DNA from: JAVVHH01 sp963835135
GTDB taxonomy: Bacteria; Pseudomonadota; Alphaproteobacteria; Acetobacterales; Acetobacteraceae
Direction of reading: 5' to 3'
Assembly (NCBI GenBank): GCA_963835135.1
Contig: CAWIEF010000006.1
Span: forward strand, 62,001 to 126,000
DNA length: 64,000 bases
In this document: piece by piece, positions 16,966-26,079 of the stretch
Position numbering within the stretch: position 1 is the stretch's first letter
Layout of the letters: every line of letters begins with the position of its first letter
Made by a program: the position numbers and the translations under genes
The notes under the pieces: generated by a model
The model's input: the letters and a program-made list of their open reading frames with translations, nothing else
Database searches by the model: none
What the model was told of the DNA's origin: nothing

Positions 16966-18585
16966 TCACGCGGCGCGTTTACGCTTGCCCTTCGCCGCCC
17001 GGCCCTGGCCCGGCGCGGCCACCTTCGCTCGGTCCAGCACCAGCTGCGCGTAATCGTCCATGTCGCCGTCGAACGGCGTCACCGTATTGTCCGCCGCGAG
17101 CCACAACCGGTCCGCCACCAACTCCATCAGTGACCGGTCGTGGGTGATCAGGATGACGGCCCCGCCGTATTCGTTGAGCGCATCCAGCAGAGCCCGGCGG
17201 CTGTCGATGTCCAGATGGTTGGTCGGCTCGTCGAGGATCAGCAGGTGCGGCGCCGCCATGGCGACGAGGTTCAGCAGCAACCGCGCCCGTTCGCCGCCCG
17301 ACAGGTTGGCCGCAGTCGTCGACTGCTTGTCGAAGCCGATGCCCCACATCGCCAGGCGCGACCGGTAGGATTGCTCGCTGTCCTCCGGCCGGGCGCGGCG
17401 CAGGATGTCGAGCGGCGTGTCGGCCGGGTCGAGCGCCTCGATCTGATGCTGATGGAACCAGCCGACGCCGATGCGCCGCTCCCGCTGCAGGTGGCCCGCC
17501 GACACCGTGAGCGCGCCGGCGGCCAGCTTGGCGAACGTGGATTTGCCGGCGCCGTTCACCCCGAGTAGGCCGATCCGGTCATCCACGTCCAGGCGCAGGT
17601 TCATGTCGCGCAACACCGGGTCGCCGTCATAGCCGACGCTGGCCGCCTCGAGCCGCATCAGCGGCGGGGCCAGCGGGCGCGCCGGCGATGGGATGGTGAA
17701 CGGAGAGGTGTGCTCGCTCGACATCGCGGCGATCGGCTCCAGCTTCGCCAGGCGCTTGATGCGCGATTGGGCCTGTGCCGCCTTGCTCGCCTTGGCACGG
17801 AAGCGGTCGACGAAACTCTGCAGGTGGGCGCGCTCGGCCTCCTGCTTGACCCGCGAGGCCGCCTGCACGCGCCGCTTCTCTGCCACCCGGCGCTCGAAAT
17901 CGTCGTAGCCGCCCGGATATAGATCCAGCTTCCCGTCGGCCAGGTGCAGGATCGCGTTGACGGACTGGTTCAGCAACTCGCGATCATGGCTGATGATGAG
18001 CGCGCTGTTCGGGTATTTGGCCAGCCGGGCCTCGAGCCACAGCGCTCCTTCCAGGTCGAGGTAGTTGGTGGGCTCGTCGAGCAGCAGCAGGTCGGGTTCG
18101 GCGAACAGGGCCGCCGCCAGCGCGACCCGCATGCGCCAGCCGCCGGAGAACTCGGCCATCGGGCGGGCCAGGTCGTCGGTCGAGAAGCCGAGGCCGGCCA
18201 AGATTTCGCTCGCCCGCGCCGGCGCGCGGTCGGCGTCGATCTCGGCCAAGCTCGCATAGATGTCGGCGATCCGCTCGGGCTCGGCGGTCTCGAGCTCGGT
18301 ATAGAGTGCGTCCCGCTTCTCGTCCGCGGCCAGGATCGTGTCGAGCAGGCTGACCGGGGTCGCCGGGTGTTCCTGGTCGACGCTGGCGATGCGGGCGCCG
18401 CGCGGTACCTCGATGGCGCCGCCATCGGGCGACAGGGTGCCGAGGATCAGGCGGAACAGGGTGGACTTGCCCACGCCGTTGCGCCCGACGAGCCCGACCT
18501 TGGTTCCGGTGGGCAGCGTCACGGTGGCGCGGTCGAAAAAGCGGCGTCCCCAGGCGTTGAAGACCAGGTCGTCGATCCGGAGCAT
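16966..18585 (-). CDS. ABC-F family ATPase
   Basis: 539 residues with two nucleotide-binding domains and no membrane spans. Domain 1 has Walker A GRNGVGKST, signature FSGGWRMR and LLLLDEPTNYLD. Domain 2 has GVNGAGKST, LSGGERAR and LLILDEPTNHLD. The linker between them (about residues 240-290) is Lys/Arg/Glu-rich and charged, the P-site-tRNA interaction motif of ABC-F proteins. The tail is basic (GKRKRAA). ABC-F proteins act on the ribosome rather than in transport. The subtype cannot be fixed from sequence alone. It is a single gene, divergent from the diguanylate cyclase. Confidence 0.93.
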   Translation of the reverse strand: MLRIDDLVFNAWGRRFFDRATVTLPTGTKVGLVGRNGVGKSTLFRLILGTLSPDGGAIEVPRGARIASVDQEHPATPVSLLDTILAADEKRDALYTELETAEPERIADIYASLAEIDADRAPARASEILAGLGFSTDDLARPMAEFSGGWRMRVALAAALFAEPDLLLLDEPTNYLDLEGALWLEARLAKYPNSALIISHDRELLNQSVNAILHLADGKLDLYPGGYDDFERRVAEKRRVQAASRVKQEAERAHLQSFVDRFRAKASKAAQAQSRIKRLAKLEPIAAMSSEHTSPFTIPSPARPLAPPLMRLEAASVGYDGDPVLRDMNLRLDVDDRIGLLGVNGAGKSTFAKLAAGALTVSAGHLQRERRIGVGWFHQHQIEALDPADTPLDILRRARPEDSEQSYRSRLAMWGIGFDKQSTTAANLSGGERARLLLNLVAMAAPHLLILDEPTNHLDIDSRRALLDALNEYGGAVILITHDRSLMELVADRLWLAADNTVTPFDGDMDDYAQLVLDRAKVAAPGQGRAAKGKRKRAA

Positions 18586-18733
18586 GTTCGAAATCCAGCG
18601 GAAGTATTTACGTGTCTAGCCGTTTTGGTGCGCTGCAACAACTGCGCAACGCGCCGCCAGCCGCCCTTAAGACTTCCTTGAGGCATTCCCGGCATGATGG
18701 TGCCCGTGACGATCGACTGCGGGCGCGCGGGGG

Positions 18734-20329
18734 ATGACTATCAGTTCAGACACTTACGTTGAGGCTGTCCCGAGATGGGCAAACCGGTCCTGGTGGCTGA
18801 CCTCGCTTGGGATCAGTGTCGCGGTCGCCATGCTGATCCTCGGCAGCGCTGCGTTGCTGGCGAGCCGCAACGACGTGTGGGCCCAGGCCAAGCTCGGTGC
18901 CGACAATCTGTTGCTCGCGCTCGATCGCGACATCGCGCGCAACATCTCGATCCTCGAGTTGTCGCTGATGGGATTGACCGAGGCGCTGGCCGAGCCGGGC
19001 ATCGATCAGGCGAGCCCCGGCGTCCGGCATCACGCGCTGTTCGATGGATCGGCCAGCGCCGAAGATCTCGGCTCACAGCTCGTGCTGAATGGGCGGGGCT
19101 GGGTCATCGAGGATTCGACGTCGATCGTGCCCCACGACCTCTATCTCGGCGATCGAGACTATTTCAAAGTCCACGAGACCAACCCCAATGCCGGGCTGTA
19201 TGTCAGCCGAGCATTCAAGAGCCGGATCGGCGGCGGCGATCTACGGTTCGCGATCAGCCGACGCATCCCGAGTGCGGCCGGCACGTTCGCCGGTGTCGTC
19301 TCCGCGACCCTTCGCCTGACCTACTTCCGTCGGCTGTTCGAGCAGTTGCAGGTGGGGAAGAAGGGGACGATCTCGCTGCTGCGCGATGATGGCCGGATCT
19401 TGGTCCGCTATCCATTCAGGGAGGAGGACGTCGATCGCGACATGGCCGCGCTCGGCTCCGCGTTCGGCCGTTTCTTGAACCAACAATCCGGCCAATACGT
19501 CGCAACGTCGCCGTTCGACGGGGTTGAGCGGCTGTTTACGTTCCGCCGCATCGGCACATTGCCCCTCATCCTGACGGTCAATCTTTCGACCGACGAAATC
19601 TATGCGCCATGGTGGCGCAAGACGCTCGTCATAATGCCGGTGATGCTCGTGCTCTGCGCGGCGACGGTGGGGTTGTCGCTGCTGTTTCGGCGCGAGATGA
19701 GGCGGCGCGAGAAGACCGAGCGCGCCCTTGCCGCGGCGGCGCAGCAGCTGTCGATCCTTGCCGCTACGGACGGGTTGACCGGTTTGGTCAACCGCCGCAC
19801 CTTCGACGTGGAGTTCGACCGAGCCTTCCGCCGGGCCGTGCGCCAGGGCGCGCCGATCGCGGTCCTGATGCTCGACGCCGATCTCTTCAAACGCTTCAAC
19901 GATACCTACGGGCATCTGGCGGGCGACGACGTGCTGCGCGCGATCGCGGCCTGCATGGAGATGCATTTGCGTCGGCCAGATGACATGAAGGCCAGATATG
20001 GAGGCGAGGAGTTCGTCGCGATCCTACCCGATACGAGCCTGGACGCCGCACAGGCCATCGCCGACCGCATCCGCCTCGCTGTCGCGGCGCTCCGGATCGA
20101 GCACACGGGCAATCCGGCCGGTTGTGTCACCGTCAGCATCGGCGCTGCCGCCGCGACGCCCATGGTCGGCTTCGTCAGCATGGAACTGCTGCACCTGGCC
20201 GATCAGGCTCTCTACACCGCCAAGCGCGACGGCCGGAACCGCGTCCATGCCGTCGCCGCCGAGCCGGGCTCCGGCGCCATGCCCGGCCAACCATACGAGA
20301 CGCTGGCCAATGCGGCGGCGTCGCCTTGA
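18734..20329 (+). CDS. Membrane diguanylate cyclase with periplasmic Cache-like sensor
   Basis: 531 residues. Two membrane helices (about 20-43 and 288-312) flank a periplasmic domain with the PAS/Cache marks YLGDRDYFKVHETN and FAISRRIPSAAG. A GGDEF domain follows, with active-site YGGEEF (residues about 422-427). The inhibitory I-site RPDD lies just upstream at the usual spacing, so product inhibition by c-di-GMP is expected. There is no EAL domain. It should make c-di-GMP from two GTP in response to an external ligand. Its upstream region is shared with the ABC-F gene; it reads towards tRNA-Arg on the other strand. Confidence 0.92.
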   Translation: MTISSDTYVEAVPRWANRSWWLTSLGISVAVAMLILGSAALLASRNDVWAQAKLGADNLLLALDRDIARNISILELSLMGLTEALAEPGIDQASPGVRHHALFDGSASAEDLGSQLVLNGRGWVIEDSTSIVPHDLYLGDRDYFKVHETNPNAGLYVSRAFKSRIGGGDLRFAISRRIPSAAGTFAGVVSATLRLTYFRRLFEQLQVGKKGTISLLRDDGRILVRYPFREEDVDRDMAALGSAFGRFLNQQSGQYVATSPFDGVERLFTFRRIGTLPLILTVNLSTDEIYAPWWRKTLVIMPVMLVLCAATVGLSLLFRREMRRREKTERALAAAAQQLSILAATDGLTGLVNRRTFDVEFDRAFRRAVRQGAPIAVLMLDADLFKRFNDTYGHLAGDDVLRAIAACMEMHLRRPDDMKARYGGEEFVAILPDTSLDAAQAIADRIRLAVAALRIEHTGNPAGCVTVSIGAAAATPMVGFVSMELLHLADQALYTAKRDGRNRVHAVAAEPGSGAMPGQPYETLANAAASP

Positions 20330-20353
20330 GCCACGATGATCCAGAGCCATTGA

Positions 20354-20430
20354 TGGCGCGCCCGGAAAGACTCGAACTTCCAACCCCCAGATTCGTAGTC
20401 TGGTGCTCTATCCAATTGAGCTACGGGCGC
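20354..20430 (-). tRNA. tRNA-Arg (anticodon ACG)
   Basis: A complete 77-nt cloverleaf on the minus strand. The 7-bp acceptor GCGCCCG/CGGGCGC is perfect. The anticodon arm is CCAGA-CTACGAA-TCTGG, giving ACG (read as ICG after deamination). The T-loop is TTCGAGT. CCA is encoded at 20354-20356. The opening GCGCCCGTAGCTCAATTGGA is typical of bacterial tRNA-Arg(ACG). Confidence 0.97.
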
Positions 20431-20475
20431 CGCAGGCGGCGGGGTGTAGCCTAGGGCAGGGCGGGTCGCAACCCC

Positions 20476-20946
20476 TTATCGCTTGGCCAGCGGCGGCACG
20501 AAAAGCGGCGCTGTGTCCCATGGGAACAGGATCCACGTGTCCTGCGGCACCTCGACCACGAAGCTGTCCGCCATGGGTTTTCCGGCCGGCTTGGCATAGA
20601 GGCACGCGAAGTGCGCACGCGGCAACAGGTCACGCACCAAGCGCGCCGTCACTCCGCTATCGACCAGGTCGTCGACGATCAGGAAGCCTTCGCCATCCCC
20701 GGCCGCGCTCGGGGGCTTGATCACGCTGGGCTCGCCCTGGCTCTCCTCGTCGTAGCTGACGACGGAGATGCTCTCGATCAGGCGGCACTCCAACTCGCGC
20801 GCGACGATGGCCGCCGGGATCAAGCCGCCCCGCGTCACAGCAACGATGCCCCGGAACGGCTCCATCGGCATCAGCATGGATGCCAGCGTCCTGGCGTCGC
20901 GATGCAGCTGGTCCCACGTGACCGTGGCGTAGGCGCGTCCACTCAA
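20476..20946 (-). CDS. gpt: Xanthine phosphoribosyltransferase
   Basis: 156 residues, the usual length. Type I PRTase with the PRPP loop FLIVDDLVDSGVTA and an N-terminal TWDQLHRDARTLA like known Gpt/XPRT proteins. VTRGGLIPA is the PPi-binding loop. It converts xanthine or guanine with PRPP to XMP or GMP in purine salvage. The start is a TTG at 20946 whose first bases overlap the csaA stop (TTGA). No ATG or GTG in frame gives the conserved N-terminus, so coupling to csaA translation is likely. Confidence 0.9.
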   Translation of the reverse strand: MSGRAYATVTWDQLHRDARTLASMLMPMEPFRGIVAVTRGGLIPAAIVARELECRLIESISVVSYDEESQGEPSVIKPPSAAGDGEGFLIVDDLVDSGVTARLVRDLLPRAHFACLYAKPAGKPMADSFVVEVPQDTWILFPWDTAPLFVPPLAKR

Positions 20947-21287
20947 AACAGCCGCCCCCCGATCGGCACATCCTGATCCGGCCGGATCAGGACGACCTCG
21001 CCCGCCACATCCGGCATGCCGAGCGTCAGAACCTCGCTCATGAACGTGCCGATCTGCCGCGGCTTGAAATTGACCACCGCGCAGACCTGGCGCCCGATCA
21101 GCGCCTCCGGCGTGTAATGCGCCGTAAGCTGCGCCGAGGACCGCTTGACGCCGATCTCACCGCCAAAGTCGATCCAGAGCTTGATCGCGGGCTTGCGTGC
21201 CTCGGGATAGGGTTGCGCGTCGCGCACTGTTCCCACCCGAATGTCGATCCGCTCGAACTCCTCGTATGTGGCCGGCGCGCTGCTCAT
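20943..21287 (-). CDS. csaA: CsaA-like tRNA-binding (EMAP/Trbp111-type) protein
   Basis: 114 residues from ATG 21287; an in-frame ATG at 21302 is possible. The whole protein is one OB-fold tRNA-binding domain: FERIDIRVGTVRDAQPYPEARKPAIK, then QVCAVVNFKPRQIG and FMSEVLTLG. These are the family's marks, shared with the C-terminus of MetRS. CsaA is a dimeric RNA-binding or chaperone-like protein. It is divergent from ggt, with 80 bases between starts, and upstream of gpt with overlap. Confidence 0.92.
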   Translation of the reverse strand: MSSAPATYEEFERIDIRVGTVRDAQPYPEARKPAIKLWIDFGGEIGVKRSSAQLTAHYTPEALIGRQVCAVVNFKPRQIGTFMSEVLTLGMPDVAGEVVLIRPDQDVPIGGRLF

Positions 21288-21367
21288 AGCCGCATCTACC
21301 ATGCCGGCGCGCGTTGCCAAGCTGAAAGCCCCATGCCAGCGTTTCGCAAATCGAGGACGACTCTCCC

Positions 21368-22981
21368 ATGGCCTTCCCCCGCTCACGCGACTTCCACCTG
21401 CCCGGCCGCAGCCCGGTCTACGCAACCCACGGCATGGCCGCCACCAGCATGCCGGCCGCAACCCTGACCGCGCTCGACGTGTTGCGGGCCGGCGGCAACG
21501 CGCTCGACGCTGCGATCGCCGCCGTCGCGGTGCTCGGCGTCATCGAGCCGCAATCGACCGGCATCGGCGGCGACTGCTTCTGCCTCTATGCACCCGCCGG
21601 CGAGAACCGCATCGTAGCCATGAACGGCTCCGGCCGGGCCGCAGCCGCGGCGAACATCGACTGGTTCGAGGACCGCGGCATCACCGCGCTCGACAACACG
21701 TCGCCGCACACGGTCACGATCCCCGGCGCCGTATCTGCTTGGGAGACGCTCCTGGCCGCGCATGGCCGCCGCGGCCTCGACGAGCTGCTGCAGCCGGCGA
21801 TCAAATTCGCCGAGGAGGGTTGGCCGGTGCACAGCCGGGTCGCCGACGACTGGGCCGGGGCCGAGGACAAGCTGCGCCGCAACGGCGCCGAGGCCTTCCT
21901 TCCGCAGGGCGCAGCCCCGCGCGCGGGCGACCTGTTCGTGCAGAAGAACCTGGCCGAGACGCTGCGCCGCATCGCCAAGGAGGGCGCGCGAGGCTTCTAC
22001 GAAGGCCCGGTCGCCGCGGACATGGTGTCGGCGCTTCGAGCGCATGGCGGGCTGCAGACCGAGGCCGACTTCGCGGCCGCCGCGACCCAGGCCCACTTCG
22101 TCGAGCCGATCCGCGCGGAGTGGAACGGCTACGAGGTCTGGCAATGCCCTCCCAACGGCGCCGGCCTCATGGTGTTGATGATGCTCGGGATCCTCAAGCA
22201 TTTCAAACAGCCCGCGGCCAGCCCGCTGAGCGTCGAGCGGCTGCACCGGCACCTCGAGGCGGCCCGGCTGGTGTACCGCGACCGCGACGCCTTCATCGCC
22301 GATCCGCAGCAGGTGGACGTTCCCGTCGACCGTCTGCTCGATCCGGACTACCTCGCCGAGCTTGCCGGCCTCATCGACCCGGCCCGCGCTATGCCATCCC
22401 TCCCGCGTGCCGGCGAGGCCGCACTGCCGGTGCACCGCGACACCGTCTATCTCACGGTGGTGGACCGCGACGGCAACGCCTGCAGTTTCATCAACTCGCT
22501 ATTCCAGGCGTTCGGCAGCGGCATCCTGGCGCCGAACAGCGGCGTCATGTTGCACAACCGCGGCTTCGGCTTCCGCGTCGAGCGCGGCCATCCCAACTGC
22601 ATCGCGCCGAACAAGCGCCCGATGCACACCATCTTGCCCGGCATGCTGACCAAGAATGGCCGCGCGGTCATGCCCTACGGCGTCATGGGTGGCCATTTCC
22701 AACCCATGGGCCAGAGCTGGTTCCTCACCAACTTCCTGGACTACGGCCTCGACATCCAGCAATCGCTCGACCTGCCGCGCATCTTCCCGTTCGCCGGCAA
22801 GGTCGAAGCCGAGCGCGGCGTGCCGGCCGATGCCGTGCGACAGCTCGCGGCCATGGGGCACGACATCGTCGTCGCCGCCAAGCCGCACGGCGGCGGCCAG
22901 GCCATCTGGATCGATCACGACAAGGGCGTTCTGGTCGGCGGCTCCGAACCGCGCAAAGACGGCATGGCGCTCGGGTATTAG
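21368..22981 (+). CDS. ggt: Gamma-glutamyltransferase family protein
   Basis: 537 residues. The N-terminal GMAATSMPAATLTALDVLRAGG and IGGDCFCLYA motifs are those of GGT-like Ntn hydrolases. The autoprocessing point and nucleophilic Thr are in DTVYLTVVDRDGNACSF, and the later YGVMGGHFQPMGQ is also conserved. There is no obvious signal peptide, so it is probably cytoplasmic, like the YwrD-type subgroup rather than periplasmic glutathione hydrolases. It would cleave gamma-glutamyl or related amide bonds. An amidase follows after 3 bases, and the two likely form an operon for amide/peptide breakdown. Confidence 0.88.
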   Translation: MAFPRSRDFHLPGRSPVYATHGMAATSMPAATLTALDVLRAGGNALDAAIAAVAVLGVIEPQSTGIGGDCFCLYAPAGENRIVAMNGSGRAAAAANIDWFEDRGITALDNTSPHTVTIPGAVSAWETLLAAHGRRGLDELLQPAIKFAEEGWPVHSRVADDWAGAEDKLRRNGAEAFLPQGAAPRAGDLFVQKNLAETLRRIAKEGARGFYEGPVAADMVSALRAHGGLQTEADFAAAATQAHFVEPIRAEWNGYEVWQCPPNGAGLMVLMMLGILKHFKQPAASPLSVERLHRHLEAARLVYRDRDAFIADPQQVDVPVDRLLDPDYLAELAGLIDPARAMPSLPRAGEAALPVHRDTVYLTVVDRDGNACSFINSLFQAFGSGILAPNSGVMLHNRGFGFRVERGHPNCIAPNKRPMHTILPGMLTKNGRAVMPYGVMGGHFQPMGQSWFLTNFLDYGLDIQQSLDLPRIFPFAGKVEAERGVPADAVRQLAAMGHDIVVAAKPHGGGQAIWIDHDKGVLVGGSEPRKDGMALGY

Positions 22982-22984
22982 ACG

Positions 22985-24478
22985 ATGAGCGAGCCCTGCG
23001 ACCTCACCGCACTGGACGCCCGGCGCCTGATCGGCAGCAAGCGCCTCTCGCCGGTCGAGCTGCTCGAAAGCTGCATCGGCCGCATCGAGCGCATCGACCC
23101 GGCGGTCAATGCCATCCCGGCCCGCGATTTCGAACGCGCGCGCCGGGCTGCGACTGCGGCGGAGGCGGCCGTCATGCGGGGCGACAAATTGCCGCCGCTG
23201 CACGGGTTGCCGATCGTCATCAAGGATCTCGAGGACGCCGAGGGCCTCGTCAACAGCCAGGGCAGTCCGATCTACCGCGACGATGTCCGCCCGGCCGATC
23301 AACGCTCGGTCGGCGCGGTGCGGGCCGCCGGGGCGATCATCGTCGGCAAATCCAACGTGCCGGAGTTCGGCGCAGGGGCGAATAGCCGCAACCGGGTCTA
23401 TGGCGCGACAGGCAACCCGTTCGACCCGTCGAAGAACGCGGCCGGCTCCTCCGGCGGCTCCGGCGTGGCGCTCGCGTGCGGCATGGTCCCGCTCGCGACC
23501 GGCTCGGACACCGGCGGCAGCCTGCGCAACCCGGCCGCCTTCAACGGCATCGTCGGCTTCCGCCCCACCCCCGGCCTGGTTCCGGACGAGCGGCGCGGCC
23601 ATGGTTGGTCCGGCCTGCCGGTTCTCGGGCCTATGGCCCGCACGGTGCCCGACGTCGCGCTGCTGCTCGGCAGCATGGTGAGCGACGACAAGCGCGATCC
23701 GCTGGCGGCCACGGTCCATGGCCGCACCATCCGCTCCGCCGCCGAGTTCTTTCCGCTGCCGGACCTGGATCTCTCATCGCTGCGCATCGCTCTGACGCCC
23801 GATTTCGGCCAGGCCCCCACCGAGCGCCACATCGCCGAGGTGTTCGCTGAAAAAACCAGCCTGTTCCGCGAGCTATTCGGCCGAGCCGAAGACGCCCATC
23901 CGGACTGCAGCGGCGGCGACGAAGCGTTCGAGGTGCTGCGCTCGCTCGGGGTGCTGTCGAAGCATGCCGACCACATCCGCACCCGCCCGCACGATCTTGG
24001 CCCCAACATCCACGCGAACTACCAAGAAGGTCTAGGCTACTCCGGCGTCGACGTCGCACGCGCGATGAAGCTGCAGACTGAGTTGTATCGGCGGTGGCAG
24101 CGCTTCTTCGACGATCACGACCTGGTCCTCTCTCCGGCGATCACGACGAGCCCGCGCGACTGGACGGAGTTGTTCCCAGCCGAGATCGATGGGACGCCGA
24201 CGCGGACCTATTTTCATTGGCTTGCTCTCGCCTATTACCCGACGCTTGCTGGCCACCCGGCGCTCTCGTTGCCGGTTGGTCTCGACCGCAACGGAATGCC
24301 GTTCGGCTTGCAGATCGTCGGTCCGCGCGGCGGGGATGCGATTGTGCTTGCGGCTGCGGCCGCGCTTGAGCGGGCACTGGCGGGCGACACACGGACGCGG
24401 CGCCCGGTCCCGGATCTGTCCTTTTTGTCACGGATGCTGCCGATGCGCGACCGGCCGAAGTTTCTCACGCTGGAGTGA
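22985..24478 (+). CDS. Amidase signature family enzyme
   Basis: 497 residues. The catalytic Lys is in GLPIVIKDLEDAEG. The Ser-rich signature SSGGSGVALACG is followed by ATGSDTGGSLRNPAAFNG, which holds the cis-Ser and nucleophile Ser of the Ser-cisSer-Lys triad. VGFRPTPG then follows. The C-terminal HPALSLPVGLDRNGMPFGLQ is typical of non-GatA amidases. It hydrolyses a carboxylic amide to acid and ammonia; the substrate is not readable. It starts 3 bases after ggt. No gatB or gatC is nearby, which argues against GatA. Confidence 0.9.
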   Translation: MSEPCDLTALDARRLIGSKRLSPVELLESCIGRIERIDPAVNAIPARDFERARRAATAAEAAVMRGDKLPPLHGLPIVIKDLEDAEGLVNSQGSPIYRDDVRPADQRSVGAVRAAGAIIVGKSNVPEFGAGANSRNRVYGATGNPFDPSKNAAGSSGGSGVALACGMVPLATGSDTGGSLRNPAAFNGIVGFRPTPGLVPDERRGHGWSGLPVLGPMARTVPDVALLLGSMVSDDKRDPLAATVHGRTIRSAAEFFPLPDLDLSSLRIALTPDFGQAPTERHIAEVFAEKTSLFRELFGRAEDAHPDCSGGDEAFEVLRSLGVLSKHADHIRTRPHDLGPNIHANYQEGLGYSGVDVARAMKLQTELYRRWQRFFDDHDLVLSPAITTSPRDWTELFPAEIDGTPTRTYFHWLALAYYPTLAGHPALSLPVGLDRNGMPFGLQIVGPRGGDAIVLAAAAALERALAGDTRTRRPVPDLSFLSRMLPMRDRPKFLTLE

Positions 24479-24546
24479 GCATCTTTATACGCTCCATTAA
24501 CTTTCTCGACCTAAGAGACGGGCATCAGAACTGAGATCATGATCCG

Positions 24547-25365
24547 ATGACCGCTCACAACGCCAACTCGCTGTTCGACCCGACGCTCGACCTTTTCATG
24601 CCGCCTGACGCTCCGATCGACGTCTCGACGGTGAGCGCCGGCTTCTTCGGGGGCGCCACCACGCAGGCGCTGTTCCTCGTCGAAGCCGGCGACAAGGCCG
24701 CGATCAGCATGAGCGACATCCATCAGGGCCAGATCGGCGACTGCTATCTGCTCTCCCCGATCGGCGACCTGGCCGCCACGCATGCCTCGACGATCAGCAA
24801 CATGATCCATGTCAACGCGGACGGCACCGAGACGGTCACGCTGTATGCGGCCGCCAACGGCACCGCAGCGCGTCCGGGTGCGACGGCGTTCAAGGCCATC
24901 ACCGAGACCGTCACCAACCTGTTTCCGACCTATTCGGTCAACAACGGCAGCACGCAGGACGTCGTCGGCAGCCAGAAGGAGATTTGGGCTCAGGTGATCG
25001 AGAAGGCGGCAGCCCAAGCCGGCGGCGGCTATGGCAGCATCGCCAACGGCGGCAACCCGGCCATGGCCATGGAAGAACTCACCGGGCACACCGCCAATGC
25101 CTATGGTCCGGCGAGCATGACGGCGGCCGCGCTTCAAGGGTTCAGCGCGGCGGGCGATCTGATTACGTTCGACACCAAGAACAGCTCGGGTCTCGACTAT
25201 AATCTGGTCGGCAGTCACGCCTACATGTTCAACGGCGTCGTCCAGACGGCGGGCGGCCCGGCCGTGTCGCTGTCCAATCCGTGGGGGTTCGCTCAGCCGT
25301 CGCTGATCCCCGTCTCGAAGCTGTCGTCCGTGTTCGCCGAAACGGACGTGGGCCGGGTAACCTAA
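24547..25365 (+). CDS. Calpain-like (C2 family) cysteine protease
   Basis: 272 residues, essentially one protease domain. The catalytic triad is visible: Cys66 in QIGDCYLLSPIG, His224 in GSHAYMF and Asn244 in LSNPWGF. The spacing (158 and 20 residues) is close to that of animal calpain catalytic domains. There is no EF-hand, C2 or repeat domain and no signal peptide. The N-terminal 50 residues include a Thr/Gly-rich stretch. A role as a secreted or intracellular protease is open. It ends overlapping the stop of the convergent Lrp-like gene by 4 bases. Catalysis is inferred from the preserved triad. Confidence 0.85.
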   Translation: MTAHNANSLFDPTLDLFMPPDAPIDVSTVSAGFFGGATTQALFLVEAGDKAAISMSDIHQGQIGDCYLLSPIGDLAATHASTISNMIHVNADGTETVTLYAAANGTAARPGATAFKAITETVTNLFPTYSVNNGSTQDVVGSQKEIWAQVIEKAAAQAGGGYGSIANGGNPAMAMEELTGHTANAYGPASMTAAALQGFSAAGDLITFDTKNSSGLDYNLVGSHAYMFNGVVQTAGGPAVSLSNPWGFAQPSLIPVSKLSSVFAETDVGRVT

Positions 25366-25616
25366 CCGCGGCCGCTCGCGAAGGCGTTGAACGTGATCAG
25401 GGTGTAGGTGTCCGAGACACCCTGGATCGTTTGGATGCGCTCGGTGACGAACAGGCCGGTGTCCTGCGCAGAGTCGAGGTAGAACTTGCCGAGGAGATCG
25501 TATTGGCCGGAGGTCGAGTAGATCTCCGACAGCTCCTCGATCGTGTCGACTGCAGCCTGCGCCACCTTGTAGGCCGTGCCCATGTGGCACTTGATCTGCA
25601 CGAAGATGGGGCGCAT
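25362..25616 (-). CDS. Stand-alone Lrp/AsnC ligand-binding (RAM) domain protein
   Basis: 84 residues from ATG 25616; an ATG at 25640 would add 8. The sequence starts FVQIKCHMGTAYKVA and continues with a GQYDLLGKFYL strand and a closing DTYTLITFNAF strand. This is the alpha/beta RAM domain without a helix-turn-helix. Such stand-alone proteins form oligomers that bind amino acids or other small effectors and may modify full-length Lrp regulators. No partner is visible. It is a single gene, convergent with the calpain gene. Confidence 0.85.
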   Translation of the reverse strand: MRPIFVQIKCHMGTAYKVAQAAVDTIEELSEIYSTSGQYDLLGKFYLDSAQDTGLFVTERIQTIQGVSDTYTLITFNAFASGRG

Positions 25617-25696
25617 CGAATCCGTCCTCACGAGAGCCAAACACGGTTCTGGTAGCGGTATTCCGATCCGATGTCGTGAGCCCGAGTGCGTAGCGA

Positions 25697-25870
25697 CTAG
25701 ATCGAACTAGAGATCGAGGAGAACTTGGCGCTCGCGCTCGTCCCCACCGTCCTGAGTGCGGCGGTCGCAACCACGGCGATCAGCGCAGCCAACAGAGCAT
25801 ACTCGACCATCGCTGCACCCCGGCGGCACCTCGCTGCGAGCGAGACCGCGACCATGTACTTTTTGAACAT
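25697..25870 (-). CDS. Flp-type (type IVb) pilin, orphan
   Basis: 57 residues from ATG 25870. The short basic leader ends CRRG, then AAMVEYALLAALIAVVA. The Gly at the cleavage site, Glu at +5, adjacent Tyr and the hydrophobic helix are exactly the Flp pilin pattern cut by TadV-type prepilin peptidase. The C-terminus is short and Ser-rich, as in Flp subunits. No tad/cpa secretion genes are in the window, so this is a stray pilin copy. The open frame on the opposite strand over the same bases has no recognisable product and is the shadow. Confidence 0.88.
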   Translation of the reverse strand: MFKKYMVAVSLAARCRRGAAMVEYALLAALIAVVATAALRTVGTSASAKFSSISSSI

Positions 25871-26079
25871 TTCGCATCCTCATCCGGCCATCGCCACGCG
25901 GAGTATGACTAGAAGAGCTTAAGCCAACGTTAACGAATGCCCGGATTGTTCTGGTGATCGGATTCGGTCCGGTTGATCTCCGCTTCTATCGGCCGCATCC
26001 TCCCCGCCTGACCGGCACCGCGCCAGGAAACGCCGTCTCAGACAGCGTCCGGCGCACCGGACGAGGGAGCGGGATTCCG

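Noticed and set aside
22985..24478. Amidase as GatA of the tRNA amidotransferase
   Set aside because: No gatB/gatC next to it and the C-terminal motifs fit stand-alone amidases.
25725..25922. 65-residue plus-strand frame
   Set aside because: It is antisense to the Flp pilin, whose cleavage motif and helix are clear.
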